From Bacillus sp. V59.32b (lineage in GTDB: Bacteria > Bacillota > Bacilli > Bacillales > DSM-1321): DNA of 64,000 bases. Location: the NCBI RefSeq assembly GCF_003429085.1, contig NZ_QVTC01000013.1, forward strand, positions 24,272 to 88,271. The letters are read 5' to 3'. Below are positions 47,076 to 57,444 of the stretch, in pieces (positions within the stretch are counted from its first letter, which is position 1; every line of letters starts with the position of its first letter). The notes under the pieces were generated by a model. The model ran no database searches. It saw only the letters and a list, made by a program, of their open reading frames with translations, and was not told the DNA's origin. Both the position numbers and the translations under genes were made by a program.

Positions 47076-47778
47076 TGTCGATATCCTGGCTTTTGGTGCG
47101 CATGCCGATGATGTTGAAATCGGCATGGGCGGGAGCCTCGCGAAATATGCCGCTTTAGGCAAGAAAATACTCATCTGTGATCTGACAAAGGCGGAGCTGT
47201 CTTCGAACGGCACGGTCAAGAGACGTATTCAAGAAGCGGAGAAAGCGGCTGCGATTCTCGGTGTTGAAAGAATTTCACTTGACCTGCCTGATCGCGGATT
47301 ATTTATGAACAAAGATGCGATTGATGAGATCGTTGCCGTTATTAGAAGATACAGGCCCAAGCTCCTTTTCGCCCCTTATTATGAAGACCGCCATCCCGAC
47401 CACGGTAATTGTATGCGACTGGTAGAGGAAGCGGCCTTCTCGGCAGGCATAAGGAAATATGGGGAAGAAACCGGGCCGGGGTCCCGGGGCCCCCATAAGG
47501 CAAATCATTTATATCTGTATATGATAAATGGATTTCATAAGCCTGATTTTCTGATTGATATTTCCGAAACGATCAGTCAGAAGCTTGATAGCCTGCGAGC
47601 TTATGAAAGTCAGTTTCAAAAGGGTGAAAACGCAGTAGAAACCCCGTTAGTAAACGGCTACATTGAAACGGTGGAAGCCAGGGAGCGATTGTTTGGCCAC
47701 GGGGCAGGAGTCGCGTATGCGGAAGGTTTTATTTCCAAAAAACCGCTGTTGCTTTCAGCTGACTTATTAGGAGATTAA
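47065..47778 (+). CDS. bshB1: Bacillithiol biosynthesis deacetylase BshB1
   Basis: A zinc-dependent LmbE-type N-acetylglucosaminyl-malate deacetylase, second step of bacillithiol synthesis. 237 residues from ATG 47065. The metal site is AHADD (near 12-16) with a later histidine in [11 protein letters not shown] near 108-118. A stretch [11 protein letters not shown] near 135-145 is coded by a GC-only patch (47471-47494) and looks like a small insertion in the family sequence. It overlaps mgsA and is followed within two bases by bshA. Confidence 0.9.
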   Translation: MGNDVDILAFGAHADDVEIGMGGSLAKYAALGKKILICDLTKAELSSNGTVKRRIQEAEKAAAILGVERISLDLPDRGLFMNKDAIDEIVAVIRRYRPKLLFAPYYEDRHPDHGNCMRLVEEAAFSAGIRKYGEETGPGSRGPHKANHLYLYMINGFHKPDFLIDISETISQKLDSLRAYESQFQKGENAVETPLVNGYIETVEARERLFGHGAGVAYAEGFISKKPLLLSADLLGD

Positions 47779-47780
47779 TT

Positions 47781-48923
47781 ATGAAACTTAAAATTGGAAT
47801 TACCTGTTATCCAACTGTAGGAGGCTCGGGAGTCGTAGCGACCGAGCTCGGAAAGCTGCTTGCTGAAAAGGGACATGAAATTCATTTCATTACTTCAAGC
47901 ATGCCTTTTCGACTAAACAAGATGTACCATAATATTTACTATCATCAAGTAGAAGTGAATTCTTACTCCGTCTTTCAATATCCGCCCTATGACCTTGCAC
48001 TGGCGAGCAAAATGGCTGAAATAATCAAAAGGGAGAAGCTCGATATCCTGCATGTGCATTATGCGATCCCGCATGCTGTATGCGCGATATTGGCGAAGCA
48101 AATGGCTGAAACCGATGTTAAGATCGTAACAACACTACATGGAACGGACATAACTGTTTTAGGTTACGATCCATCCTTAAAGGATTTGATCAAGTTCGGC
48201 ATCGAAAAATCGGATGCGGTTTCAGCCGTTTCGGATGCATTGGTCAGCCAGACGATGGAATTGATCGCCCCTGATAAGGACATTCATACCGTCTATAACT
48301 TTATTGATGAACGTGTCTATCAAAAAACGGATTCCCGCCATTTGCGTCAGCAATATGGCATCGATGATTCGGAGAAGGTATGTATCCATGTCTCCAACTT
48401 CCGAGCTGTCAAACGGGTGAAGGATGTCGTGCAGGCCTTTGATTTAATAAGAAAAAAAATGCCGGCAAAATTGCTATTGGTCGGGGATGGACCTGAAATG
48501 ACGGTCGTTTGCAGACTGGTTAAGGATCTCAACCTGGAAGACCATGTATTGTTTCTTGGCAAACAGGATAATCTGGAAGAATTATATTCAATCAGCGAGC
48601 TGATTCTGCTGCTTTCTGAAAAAGAAAGCTTCGGTCTTGTTTTACTCGAGGCAATGGCTTGCGGTGTTCCCGGCATCGGTACAAATGTCGGCGGAATTCC
48701 TGAAGTCATTGAGGATGGGAAGACAGGCTATCTTTGTGAACTTGGCGATATTGAAGGCGTCGCCGAAAAAGCCGTTGAACTGTTATCTAATCCTGAACTT
48801 TATCAACGCGTATCCGAAGCGGCCGCCGAGAGGGTGCAAACCAAGTTCAGTTCCGATACCATCACTGCCCAATATGAGTCCATTTACCGTCAATTAGTGT
48901 CACAAAAATTACCTAATCAATAA
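47781..48923 (+). CDS. bshA: N-acetyl-alpha-D-glucosaminyl L-malate synthase BshA
   Basis: First step of bacillithiol synthesis: a GT4 (GT-B fold) glycosyltransferase joining UDP-N-acetylglucosamine and malate. 380 residues. The glycine-rich start [20 protein letters not shown] and the nucleotide-sugar site [20 protein letters not shown] near 283-302, with the EX7E motif, fit. It lies directly after bshB1. bshC, the last step, is expected elsewhere. Confidence 0.94.
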   Translation: MKLKIGITCYPTVGGSGVVATELGKLLAEKGHEIHFITSSMPFRLNKMYHNIYYHQVEVNSYSVFQYPPYDLALASKMAEIIKREKLDILHVHYAIPHAVCAILAKQMAETDVKIVTTLHGTDITVLGYDPSLKDLIKFGIEKSDAVSAVSDALVSQTMELIAPDKDIHTVYNFIDERVYQKTDSRHLRQQYGIDDSEKVCIHVSNFRAVKRVKDVVQAFDLIRKKMPAKLLLVGDGPEMTVVCRLVKDLNLEDHVLFLGKQDNLEELYSISELILLLSEKESFGLVLLEAMACGVPGIGTNVGGIPEVIEDGKTGYLCELGDIEGVAEKAVELLSNPELYQRVSEAAAERVQTKFSSDTITAQYESIYRQLVSQKLPNQ

Positions 48924-48938
48924 AGGAGGATGTCCTCC

Positions 48939-50135
48939 ATGAATCAGACATTTCTAAAAGCTGTCCCAATCTTGACAAAGATAGAAGAAGCGGGCTTTGA
49001 AGCTTACTTTGTAGGAGGCTCAGTCCGAGATTACCTTCTCGACAAGGAAATTAATGATGTGGATATCGCAACATCAGCGACTCCGTCGGAAATAAAATCG
49101 GTTTTTGGAAAAACGGTCGATGTTGGCATTGAACATGGGACCGTATTGGTCATTCATGATGGCGAAGGATATGAGATTACCACCTTCAGAACGGAAACCG
49201 GCTACTCGGATTTCCGTCGCCCTGATACGGTTCAATTCATCCGGACACTTGAGGAAGATTTAAAGCGAAGAGACTTTACGATGAACGCGATTGCCATGAA
49301 TAAAGCCGGGGATTTGATTGATCCGTTTCATGGTAAAAAGGACATTCTTGAAAAGCGAATCATCACTGTCGGCAATCCTGATGAGCGATTTCGCGAGGAT
49401 GCACTCCGGATGATGCGGGCTATCCGTTTTGTCAGCCAGCTCACTTTTGAATTGGATGGACAAACGCTCGAATCACTGCAAAAAAACGGTTATCTATTAG
49501 AAAATATTGCGGTTGAACGTATTTTTGCCGAGTTTGAAAAAATGTTAAAAGGCGAAGGCAGGAAAAAGGCTTTTGAATTGTTGAATGCAAGCGGCCTTTA
49601 TACCTATTTACCGGGTTTCTCTAATCAAGGAAAAACCTTGGATGCACTCCAAGCCTTGCCGCTTCAGAAGACAGATGATCCGGCTGAATTATGGTCTTTG
49701 TTTATGATTCTCTGTCAGATTGATCATATCGAGTCTTTACTGAGAGACTGGAAAATGCCTATCAAACAAATAAGGGAAATTCAAAGTATAAGCCATCATG
49801 TATCAGCCGGCACGGATTTTACAAACGACAGATTGGCGCTTTTAACAACGGGAATGAAAGATGCGGTAAAAGCGGTAAGGGTAATGGCGGTTCTTGAAGA
49901 TAAAGACGAGCGTGATTCGGAACGAAGGATTGTGGAAGTTTTTAAGAGGCTGCCGATTCACGATATGTCAGAGCTCACGGTCAATGGCAATGACCTCGTA
50001 ACCTGGTATGGCAGGCGCCCCGGCCCCTGGATTAAGGAAGAACTACAGTTTATTCTAAAATCCATCCTTAACGGGGAAACAGTTAACCGAAAAGAAGCGA
50101 TAAAGGAGTGGCTTATGTTTTGCGATCGGATGTAA
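48939..50135 (+). CDS. cca: CCA-adding tRNA nucleotidyltransferase
   Basis: Adds or repairs the CCA end of tRNAs. The 398-residue protein has the class II nucleotidyltransferase motif GGSVRDYLLDKEINDVDIAT near 24-43, RRDFTMNAIA near 108-117 and the RNA-binding helices after. ATG 48939 is taken as the start since GGAGG is nine bases before it; the earlier ATG at 48930 overlaps that site. It overlaps birA by 16-28 bases. Confidence 0.94.
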   Translation: MNQTFLKAVPILTKIEEAGFEAYFVGGSVRDYLLDKEINDVDIATSATPSEIKSVFGKTVDVGIEHGTVLVIHDGEGYEITTFRTETGYSDFRRPDTVQFIRTLEEDLKRRDFTMNAIAMNKAGDLIDPFHGKKDILEKRIITVGNPDERFREDALRMMRAIRFVSQLTFELDGQTLESLQKNGYLLENIAVERIFAEFEKMLKGEGRKKAFELLNASGLYTYLPGFSNQGKTLDALQALPLQKTDDPAELWSLFMILCQIDHIESLLRDWKMPIKQIREIQSISHHVSAGTDFTNDRLALLTTGMKDAVKAVRVMAVLEDKDERDSERRIVEVFKRLPIHDMSELTVNGNDLVTWYGRRPGPWIKEELQFILKSILNGETVNRKEAIKEWLMFCDRM

Positions 50136-51100
50136 GAAGTAAACTCATTGAAGCCTTTTCAAAAGCGGGCGGGGCATTTATCTCTGGCCAGGATATCGCT
50201 GAATATATCGGCTGTTCCCGGACTGCGGTATGGAAGCATATAGAAGATTTGCGCAGTGAAGGATATGTACTGGAAGGGATCCGCAAGAAAGGCTACCGGA
50301 TCATCAGCAAGCCCGAAAAGGTGACCAATGATGAAATCCAGCTTGGTTTGAGCACGAAAACTTTCGGAAAATCCGTCCATTATGAAGAATCAGTGGATTC
50401 CACTCAGAAAATCGCACACCGTTTAGCCGGAGATGGAGCCGTGGAAGGCACTCTTGTTGTAGCTGAAGAGCAGACTTTTGGCAAAGGAAGACTTTCAAGA
50501 AGCTGGCATTCACCCAAATACTCAGGCATTTGGATGAGCTTGATCCTGAAGCCGAATATTCCTTTTCAACAAGCTCCTCAGTTAACATTGCTTGCTGCTG
50601 TTGCAGTTGCTAAGGGAATAGAGGAAACAACGGAACTCATGCCAGGGATCAAATGGCCGAATGATATACTCATTAAGGGAAAGAAGGTTACCGGCATCCT
50701 GACAGAGCTTCAGGCAGAGGCGGACCGGATCCATTCAGTAATCATTGGCATTGGGATCAACGTGAACCAGACAATCGATGATTTTCCTGAAGAACTAAGG
50801 CAGAAGGCATCTTCCCTTTCCATAGAGTCCGGCGAGACGATTTCGCGGGCAAAGCTGATTCAAAATATACTGGCAACCATGGAAAAACTCTATCAGCTTT
50901 ATTTGGACAAAGGCTTTGCCCCGATAAAAATTTTGTGGGAAAGCTACGCCGTGTCTTTAGGGAAAGAAATTAAGGCATCCACCCTGACGGAAACGATTTT
51001 CGGGAAAGCGCTCGGCATAACCGACGACGGTGTGCTACTTCTTGAAGATGACAGTGGAAAAATCCATAGCATCTATTCCGCGGATATAGAGCTGCCTTGA
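50120..51100 (+). CDS. birA: Biotin protein ligase and biotin operon repressor BirA
   Basis: Attaches biotin to carrier proteins and represses biotin genes. The N-terminal winged helix (about 1-62) with CSRTAVWKHIEDLRSEGY is followed by the ligase domain with the adenylate motif GKGRLSRSWHSP near 118-129 and KWPNDILIKGKKVTGILTE near 180-198. The TTG at 50120 gives 326 residues and the start MRSDVRSKLIEAFSK, like B. subtilis; a GTG at 50108 is possible. It ends the operon from ypjD. Confidence 0.92.
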   Translation: MRSDVRSKLIEAFSKAGGAFISGQDIAEYIGCSRTAVWKHIEDLRSEGYVLEGIRKKGYRIISKPEKVTNDEIQLGLSTKTFGKSVHYEESVDSTQKIAHRLAGDGAVEGTLVVAEEQTFGKGRLSRSWHSPKYSGIWMSLILKPNIPFQQAPQLTLLAAVAVAKGIEETTELMPGIKWPNDILIKGKKVTGILTELQAEADRIHSVIIGIGINVNQTIDDFPEELRQKASSLSIESGETISRAKLIQNILATMEKLYQLYLDKGFAPIKILWESYAVSLGKEIKASTLTETIFGKALGITDDGVLLLEDDSGKIHSIYSADIELP

Positions 51101-51178
51101 CCTTTCCGGTATATAAGTTGAACGAAAGAATTACTTATGATAAATAATCGTGTTAATTTTCATTTAAAGACCGATTGA

Positions 51179-51218
51179 ATAGGCCGAAGAGAAGATTCGC
51201 TTTCTCCTCGGCCTATAT
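51179..51218 (+). terminator. Intrinsic terminator after birA
   Basis: TAGGCCGA (51180-51187) pairs with TCGGCCTA (51208-51215), with inner GAAG/TTTC pairing. The T-run is weak (TATATAATT). Confidence 0.5.
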
Positions 51219-51275
51219 AATTGGAGGGTGAGCTTTAAATTCATAAATTATCTTATATGAATCAATTTCATAATT

Positions 51276-51288
51276 CCTTTTTATAAAG
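51276..51288 (+). repeat. Left target duplication CCTTTTTATAAAG
   Basis: Repeated, less one T, at 51520-51531 on the other side of the inserted element. The uninterrupted copy at 28765-29080 has this sequence once, on the minus strand. Confidence 0.75.
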
Positions 51289-51519
51289 CTCTGTTAAATT
51301 CCATTGTTGATTTTCAAATGGTCATGGAATCTACTCGCTTTCCGCGGACGAACTGGCAAGCCTCCTCACTCGTACCTCGCTGCGGGGTCTTGCCAGCCCG
51401 TTTTTCCGCAGGACGTTGATTCATCATCCTTGAATAGACACCGCACGAGAAAATGCGTATGCATTTTCGAGGAGTCTCGCAGATTCCCTTCCCAAAAACA
51501 ACATTATCGTTTAACAGAG
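51289..51519. mobile_element. 231-bp inverted-repeat element (MITE-like) inserted in family E repeat
   Basis: Begins CTCTGTTAAA and ends TTTAACAGAG, a perfect 10-base inverted repeat that extends imperfectly to TGTTG at about base 21. No gene is inside; the body is a family E core (GGACGAACTGGCAAGCCTCC...CCGCAGGACGTTGA). It is flanked by a 12-13-base duplication, so it looks like a transposed unit without its own transposase. Confidence 0.75.
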
Positions 51520-51969
51520 CCTTTTATAAAGAAATACAGACCAACAGAATATTAGTTAATCAAAAAATGTTCTTAGTTTGTACCTGTTGAATTAGGCTGT
51601 TGATTTCCGCTACAGGCAGATGCTTTCCGCTGGCGGTCCGTGAGCCTCCTCGTCGCTTCGCTCCTGCGAGGGCTCACTTGGCCACGCTTTTCTCGCAGGA
51701 CGTTGAAGCATCATCCATGAATAGTCACCGCACGAGAAAATGCGTATGCATTTTCGATGAGTCGCCGCCTGAGGAAAAGCAACAGGTTTGGAAATCAAGA
51801 GAGGGTACTAACACAGCGAAGATTTGGCTCGATTTCAATAGCTGAAAAAACAGCTTCACATCGTTGGTAAGTTCAACATCATATCATTCTTGTAGGTCAA
51901 ACAGGCTCCTTGTCGTATAATAGGCATAGGGAGTTTTCCTTCAGTCCTATACGTGTGTGTGGTGCTTAC

Positions 51970-52300
51970 TTATTTCGACATTTGGAGAGGTACTCTTTTT
52001 TTTTTACGTCTCAGAACCATTGGATCTCTAGGGTTAAATTTATGAAATTGATTCATATAGTAATGTATAGTGATAGCATTTTTTAAAAGAAATTGATATA
52101 ATTCCATTGGGCAGTATCCCTGGAACTGCACCTGCATGAACTTGAATCTGAAAACAAATTTCTGCCTTGATCCAGTATGCTGGACGGGGACGGAGGGATG
52201 AAACTTCTGGATGTTAACAAGAGGTTGACTTGGGTAGCAGTATGAACGGCCCTCCATGACGATATCGATGCAAGTTTTCTTGCTCATTATGGTTATTGCG
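51970..52300. other. Non-coding remainder of the birA-panB gap
   Basis: The 600 bases between the family E repeat and panB contain no gene that could be supported. A 124-codon open frame runs on the minus strand (52344-51970) but has no recognised domain and no good ribosome site. ATGAAATTGATTCAT at 52047 repeats, inverted, the end of the family E copy at 51257. Confidence 0.4.
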
Positions 52301-52415
52301 GTGTTCGTTTGTATCATACCAGAGTCAGCCTCTTTTTTGGACAAACGAAGTAATCATGCGACAGCAGCTCAGGCGCTGGTGTTTCATCTCCTCTAATTAT
52401 AAAGGAGGAAGAAGA

Positions 52416-53249
52416 ATGAAATTATCCGGAAAATTTATGAAAATGAAACAAAACGGTGAAAAAATCACCATGCTGACAGCCTACGACTTTCCGACAGCAA
52501 AACTTGCAGAACAGGCGGATGTTGACATGATCCTTGTCGGTGACTCCTTGGGCATGGTCGTTCTTGGCTATGAATCCACAATACCGGTAACGGTCGACGA
52601 CATGATCCATCATACGAAAGCAGTTAAAAGAGGGGCGAGGGATACATTCGTCGTTACGGACATGCCTTTTATGAGTTACCATCTTTCCATAGACGAAACA
52701 TTAAAGAACGCCGCCCGCATTATCCAGGAAGGCCAGGCAGACGCGGTAAAGGTTGAAGGAGCGGAAGAAGTGACTGGAAAGATTGCCGCCCTTACAAGAG
52801 CAGGAGTGCCCGTTGTCGCCCATCTTGGCTTAACGCCTCAGTCCGTCGGGGTTCTTGGCGGATACAAAGTGCAGGGGAAAGATGCGGAAGCGGCCGGGAA
52901 GCTGCTTGAAGATGCGAAGAAGTGCGAGGAAGCAGGAGCGATTGCCTTAGTGCTCGAATGTGTACCGCATCAGGTTTCCGAGATGATTACGAAAGCATTG
53001 AATATCCCAACAATCGGGATTGGAGCGGGAGTTGAAACGGACGGACAAGTCCTCGTGTTCCATGACGTCGTCAATTACGGGGTGGACCGTGTTCCTAAAT
53101 TCGTGAAAACATACGGAGACGCAAATGCGTTAATTCTGGCTGCAGTTTCCCAATATGTCAAAGAGGTAAAAGCTAAAGAATTTCCTGAAGAGAAACACAT
53201 GTTCACCATGAAGGAAGAAGAAGTTTCAGCATTGTACGGAGGCAAATAA
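52416..53249 (+). CDS. panB: 3-methyl-2-oxobutanoate hydroxymethyltransferase
   Basis: First step of pantothenate synthesis. The 277-residue protein from ATG 52416, after AAAGGAGGAAG, equals the B. subtilis length. Motifs: [20 protein letters not shown] near 18-37, [11 protein letters not shown] near 40-50, and the catalytic region [14 protein letters not shown] near 178-191. An open frame continues upstream to 52296 but has no ribosome site. The TAA overlaps the panC ATG (TAATG). Confidence 0.96.
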   Translation: MKLSGKFMKMKQNGEKITMLTAYDFPTAKLAEQADVDMILVGDSLGMVVLGYESTIPVTVDDMIHHTKAVKRGARDTFVVTDMPFMSYHLSIDETLKNAARIIQEGQADAVKVEGAEEVTGKIAALTRAGVPVVAHLGLTPQSVGVLGGYKVQGKDAEAAGKLLEDAKKCEEAGAIALVLECVPHQVSEMITKALNIPTIGIGAGVETDGQVLVFHDVVNYGVDRVPKFVKTYGDANALILAAVSQYVKEVKAKEFPEEKHMFTMKEEEVSALYGGK

Positions 53250-54094
53250 TGAAAATCATTACTACGGTCCGTGAAATGCAGCAAACGATTCGTGCGGAGA
53301 AGAAAACCGGCAAAAGCGTCGGTTATGTCCCTACGATGGGTTTTCTGCATGAGGGGCATCAAAGTCTACTGGCTAATGCCAGAAAAGAAAATGATCTTTT
53401 AGTACTCAGTATTTTCGTCAACCCGACGCAGTTCGGCCCAAGCGAGGATTTCGAAACATACCCGCGCGATATGGACAGGGACGAAACAATCGCGGAAGAT
53501 GCAGGTGTCGATTATATCTTTCTCCCATCTGTTATTGAGATGTATCGTGATCCGGCATCGGTAAAAATAACTGTTCAAGACCGGACCGATGTCTTATGCG
53601 GCAGCAAAAGACCGGGGCATTTCGATGGGGTTGCCACCGTGCTTACGAAATTGTTCAATATCATCAATCCGGACAAGGCTTACTTCGGAATGAAGGATGC
53701 GCAACAGGTAGCAGTCGTGGACGGCTTAATTAGGGATTTCCATTTCGATATCGAATTGGTCCCGGTCCTGACCGTTCGTGAAGAAGACGGCCTTGCAAAG
53801 AGTTCGCGTAACGTTTATCTCTCGGAGGACGAACGCAAAGAAGCAAAGGAATTATATCAAAGCCTCACATCTGCCAAACGGGCAATAGAAGATGGGGTGG
53901 ACAGGCCGGAACGGCTTATCGACATGATGAGAGAACATATCGAAAACCATACGAGCGGTGAAGTAGATTATATCGAAATCCATTCCTATCCCGAATTAAA
54001 ACCTGTGAGCAAGCTCCAAGGCAAAATAATCATTGCTCTTGCCGTCAAATTCAAGAAAGCAAGATTAATTGACAATATAACCCTAACACTTTAA
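53249..54094 (+). CDS. panC: Pantothenate synthetase
   Basis: Joins pantoate and beta-alanine with ATP. 281 residues. The HIGH-like ATP motif is in [14 protein letters not shown] near 28-41, and KMSKS-like KSSRN near 185-189; GMKDAQQ near 148-154 is a family motif. It overlaps panB by one base and is followed by panD after 17 bases. Confidence 0.96.
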   Translation: MKIITTVREMQQTIRAEKKTGKSVGYVPTMGFLHEGHQSLLANARKENDLLVLSIFVNPTQFGPSEDFETYPRDMDRDETIAEDAGVDYIFLPSVIEMYRDPASVKITVQDRTDVLCGSKRPGHFDGVATVLTKLFNIINPDKAYFGMKDAQQVAVVDGLIRDFHFDIELVPVLTVREEDGLAKSSRNVYLSEDERKEAKELYQSLTSAKRAIEDGVDRPERLIDMMREHIENHTSGEVDYIEIHSYPELKPVSKLQGKIIIALAVKFKKARLIDNITLTL

Positions 54095-54111
54095 AGAAGG
54101 GGAGAATTTTT

Positions 54112-54495
54112 ATGTTTCGTACAATGATGAATGGGAAAATACACCGTGCCCGGGTAACTGAGGCCAATCTGAACTATGTGGGAAGCATTACGATTGATGA
54201 AGATATCCTGGATGCGGTCGGGATGCTGCCAAATGAAAAAGTGGCGATCGTAAACAACAATAATGGAGCACGACTGGAAACGTATATCATCCCAGGAGAA
54301 AGAGGAAGCGGTGTCATATGCCTAAACGGGGCGGCTGCGAGATTGGTTCAGCCGGATGATATCGTGATTATTATTTCCTATGTAATGGTCCCGGATGAAA
54401 AGGTTCGCGACCATAAGCCTAAGGTAGCCATAATGGGTGAAAACAATAAAATTGTCGAGCTAATTGCCCATGAGCCTGAAGCGACGATTATGTAA
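54112..54495 (+). CDS. panD: Aspartate 1-decarboxylase
   Basis: Makes beta-alanine for pantothenate. The 127-residue proenzyme cleaves itself between Gly and Ser in [10 protein letters not shown] (near 22-31) to make the pyruvoyl cofactor. The [20 protein letters not shown] stretch (about 50-69) is characteristic. It ends the panBCD operon and a terminator follows. Confidence 0.96.
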   Translation: MFRTMMNGKIHRARVTEANLNYVGSITIDEDILDAVGMLPNEKVAIVNNNNGARLETYIIPGERGSGVICLNGAAARLVQPDDIVIIISYVMVPDEKVRDHKPKVAIMGENNKIVELIAHEPEATIM

Positions 54496-54504
54496 GGATT
54501 AAGA

Positions 54505-54530
54505 GATCCCTCCATCTGAGGGGTTTTTTC
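54505..54530 (+). terminator. Intrinsic terminator after panD
   Basis: CCCTC pairs with GAGGG across six bases, followed by GTTTTTT. Confidence 0.65.
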
Positions 54531-54625
54531 TTTTCTGAAAATCACTGCGTTCCATTTGTAGGTATAAAATGATATGGTATAAAAAAGTGAACGAAGATTA
54601 TGACGGTTTTTGGGGTGTACTAAGT

Positions 54626-57388
54626 ATGGCGCAGCGATTTGTAGTGATAGATTTAGAAACAACAGGGAATTCTCCGAAACGAGGCGACCGGATCATTCAA
54701 TTTGCCGGAGTCGCGATTGAAGGCGGCAAATTGGTGGAGACGTTTTCGAGCTATATCAATCCAAAACAGGATATTCCGATATTTATTGAAGAGCTTACCG
54801 GAATAACGAATGATATGGTTAAGGGTGCTCCTGCCTTCGAGGAGGTTGCCGAAAAAATCGCTGATTTCCTAAAGGACTCTTCTTTTGTTGCCCATAATGT
54901 ATTATTTGATTTATCCTTTTTGCAGGAAGAATTAGAACGCTGCGGTTACGCCGGCTTTTACGGATCGACGATTGACACGGTAGAGCTGGCGAAAATAACC
55001 AAGCCGACCTCTGACGGGTATAAATTGAATCAGCTTGCCAAGGAAGAAAATCTTGAACATGACCGCCCCCACCGTGCCGACAGCGATGCATATGTAACGG
55101 CGCTCTTGTTTCTGGAATTGAAAAAGAAACTTCAATCCCTTCCGTTAAACACACTAAAACAGCTGTATAAGCTTTCTTTTTCGTTAAAAAGCGAAATTTC
55201 CGACCTATTAGATTTACTGATTGCCGAAAAGCTAACAAAAAAAGAGGAGCGACGGCTTGATATCGAATCGTTCCGCGGCATTGCAATGAAAAAAACGAGG
55301 CGCAACCATACATACGATGAAGACGTAACGGCAAGTTATCCGGGGAACGATATGGATAAACTGCGGATATTGGGACCGGACTTGGACTATAGGCAAGATC
55401 AGCTTAAGATGATGGACACCATTTATGAGTCATTTCAGGAAAGCCGCCACGCAATTATTGAAGCGGGTACGGGTATTGGGAAATCCTTAGGCTATCTTTT
55501 TCCGGCTGCCTATTTTGCGAAAAGGCATCATAAAACAATTGTTGTTTCAACTTATACGATTCAGCTACAGGAACAGCTGCTGCAAAAGGAAGTGCCAAAA
55601 ATCCAAGAAATGCTCCCGTTTCCGATCACTGCGGTTTTATTGAAAGGAAGAAGCAACTATTTAAGCTTGGCCAAATTCGAGCGGGCACTGCGCCAAAAAG
55701 ATGATAATTACGAAACTGCCCTTGCCAAAATGCAGATCCTCGTCTGGCTCACCGAAACGGAAACAGGCGATAAGGATGAATTGAATCTATCGAGTGGCGG
55801 CCAGGCGTATTGGGAAAGGCTCCAGAGTGATGATTACACCTATAGGGGATTGCTCCAGCCTTGGGAAGCTGTCGACTTTTATCAAAGGGCCAGGAGAGTT
55901 GCGGAAACAGCGGATATTATCGTTACAAATCATGCCTATTTGATGGCCGATTTGCTTTCGGAGGATCGAATCATTCCGAACGAAGGATATATCATTTTAG
56001 ATGAAGCGCATCATTTAGAGCAGTCAGCTTCCAGATACCTTGGAAAAAAGCTCGATTATATATCCGTAAAAACGCTCTTAAACAGATTAGGGACATATGA
56101 CCAGAAGCAGATGTTGTACCGCCTTGAAAAAATGACCCGGCAAAACAAACTCTCTGCGGCTGCTATAGAGCAGCCTCTCACTGATTTTCTTTACGAGTTC
56201 GAGCAATTGTTTTATATGCTCGCAAGCAGGGCAGAAAAGCATTTGGCAAATTCCATCCCTCAGCGCATGGCTTTGAAGGTAAAGGAAAGTGAAGAATGGA
56301 AGCAGGTTTCCATGCTTGCTGAGAGATTGATTGATCTTTTATCCATACTTACTAAAGGTTTGCGTGAACGGGTGGCTGCTTTAAAGGAAGTTGAATCGTT
56401 AGGGAAAAATTCTTTATTTTTTCTCAATGAATTGGAGCTGCTGATTCATAGCCTTGAAGAAGTAAGTAGCACGATAGAGGAATTCTTCATTCATCCCTCA
56501 AGCTCATCCATTTACTGGCTTGATTATACGAAAACAGCGCCGCATCACGGACTTTCTTTAGCCTCAAGACCCGTTTCAGCCGGCAGACTTCTATGGGAAA
56601 CCTTCTTTGTTTCCCAAAAAAGCGTTGTAATGACATCGGCGACCTTATCGGTTAGAAAAATGTTCCGCTATTTTAAAAGACAGCTCGGTATTGAAGACCT
56701 GGATATTAAAAGTGAAATCTATCCTTCTCCTTTTGATTATGAGAAGAACATGAAGGCGTTCATTTCAAGTGAAATGCCTGATATCAATGCCGTTTCCCAG
56801 GAAGAGTTTATCGAGGCCGCCGCCGCGCATCTTGTTGCTGCAGCGAAGGCAGCCCGCGGCAGGATGATGGTTTTATTCACTTCTTACGACATGCTTACGA
56901 AAACGTATCAAAAGGTGAAAGAATCGGGGATGCTTGAAGAATTCACTCTGCTTGCCCAAGGCATAACGGGCGGAAGCAAGATGAGATTGCTCAGAAATTT
57001 TCAAAGCTATGAAAAAGCGCTGTTGTTTGGGACAACAAGCCTTTGGGAAGGCATTGATATACCCGGTGAAGCACTCTCCTGCCTTGTGTTGGTGAGGCTT
57101 CCCTTTTCGCCGCCTGACGATCCTATAACGGCGGCAAAAAGCTCAATTCTGAAAAGTCAGGGTAGAAACCCTTTTTCGGAACATTCGTTGCCGGAAGCAG
57201 TCCTTAGATTTCGTCAAGGCTTTGGAAGATTGATTAGAACGATGGATGATAAAGGGGTATTCATTGTTCTGGACCGCAGGATTGCTACTAGCCGATATGG
57301 AGAAGAGTTCATTTCGGCGGTGCCAAAGGTTGATTGGGAGGAAGCCAGCTTACATGAAATGGAAGAAAAAATCAAGGATTGGTTATAA
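54626..57388 (+). CDS. dinG: DinG-family DNA helicase with N-terminal exonuclease domain
   Basis: A 920-residue protein joining a DEDDh exonuclease domain like the polymerase III epsilon chain (about 1-165: VVIDLETTGNSP, and HRADSDAYVTALL) to an XPD/DinG superfamily-2 helicase. Walker A is EAGTGIGKSLGY near 285-296 and the DEAH box is LDEAHHLEQS near 456-465; the last motif QGFGRLIRT lies near 870. The iron-sulfur cysteines of E. coli DinG are not apparent, as in other Bacillus forms. ATG 54626 is chosen for the start of the exonuclease fold; GGGGTG precedes it. Confidence 0.92.
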   Translation: MAQRFVVIDLETTGNSPKRGDRIIQFAGVAIEGGKLVETFSSYINPKQDIPIFIEELTGITNDMVKGAPAFEEVAEKIADFLKDSSFVAHNVLFDLSFLQEELERCGYAGFYGSTIDTVELAKITKPTSDGYKLNQLAKEENLEHDRPHRADSDAYVTALLFLELKKKLQSLPLNTLKQLYKLSFSLKSEISDLLDLLIAEKLTKKEERRLDIESFRGIAMKKTRRNHTYDEDVTASYPGNDMDKLRILGPDLDYRQDQLKMMDTIYESFQESRHAIIEAGTGIGKSLGYLFPAAYFAKRHHKTIVVSTYTIQLQEQLLQKEVPKIQEMLPFPITAVLLKGRSNYLSLAKFERALRQKDDNYETALAKMQILVWLTETETGDKDELNLSSGGQAYWERLQSDDYTYRGLLQPWEAVDFYQRARRVAETADIIVTNHAYLMADLLSEDRIIPNEGYIILDEAHHLEQSASRYLGKKLDYISVKTLLNRLGTYDQKQMLYRLEKMTRQNKLSAAAIEQPLTDFLYEFEQLFYMLASRAEKHLANSIPQRMALKVKESEEWKQVSMLAERLIDLLSILTKGLRERVAALKEVESLGKNSLFFLNELELLIHSLEEVSSTIEEFFIHPSSSSIYWLDYTKTAPHHGLSLASRPVSAGRLLWETFFVSQKSVVMTSATLSVRKMFRYFKRQLGIEDLDIKSEIYPSPFDYEKNMKAFISSEMPDINAVSQEEFIEAAAAHLVAAAKAARGRMMVLFTSYDMLTKTYQKVKESGMLEEFTLLAQGITGGSKMRLLRNFQSYEKALLFGTTSLWEGIDIPGEALSCLVLVRLPFSPPDDPITAAKSSILKSQGRNPFSEHSLPEAVLRFRQGFGRLIRTMDDKGVFIVLDRRIATSRYGEEFISAVPKVDWEEASLHEMEEKIKDWL

Positions 57389-57444
57389 CTCTCTGCTAAT
57401 ATAGGCAATCTATGGGTATAGATTGATTAGGCGGAGGGTTCACA

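Larger units (their letters stand above)
51257..51814 (+). repeat. Palindromic repeat, family E, copy 3 (outer, interrupted)
   Basis: Most of the 1.3-kb gap between birA and panB is repeat. This copy begins ATGAATCAATTTCATAATTC and ends GGGTACTAACACA, matches the element at 28765-29080 in reverse, and is split at 51289 by another element (51289-51519). Confidence 0.8.

Noticed and set aside
51304..51845. Two frames with nearly the same peptide (NRHRTRKCVCIF / NSHRTRKCVCIF)
   Set aside because: The peptide similarity is only a result of the family E repeat being present twice; no ribosome sites.
51970..52344. 124-codon open frame on the minus strand between birA and panB
   Set aside because: No recognisable domain, no ribosome site at the start, and a run of lysines from an oligo-A tract near the end; composition looks like chance.
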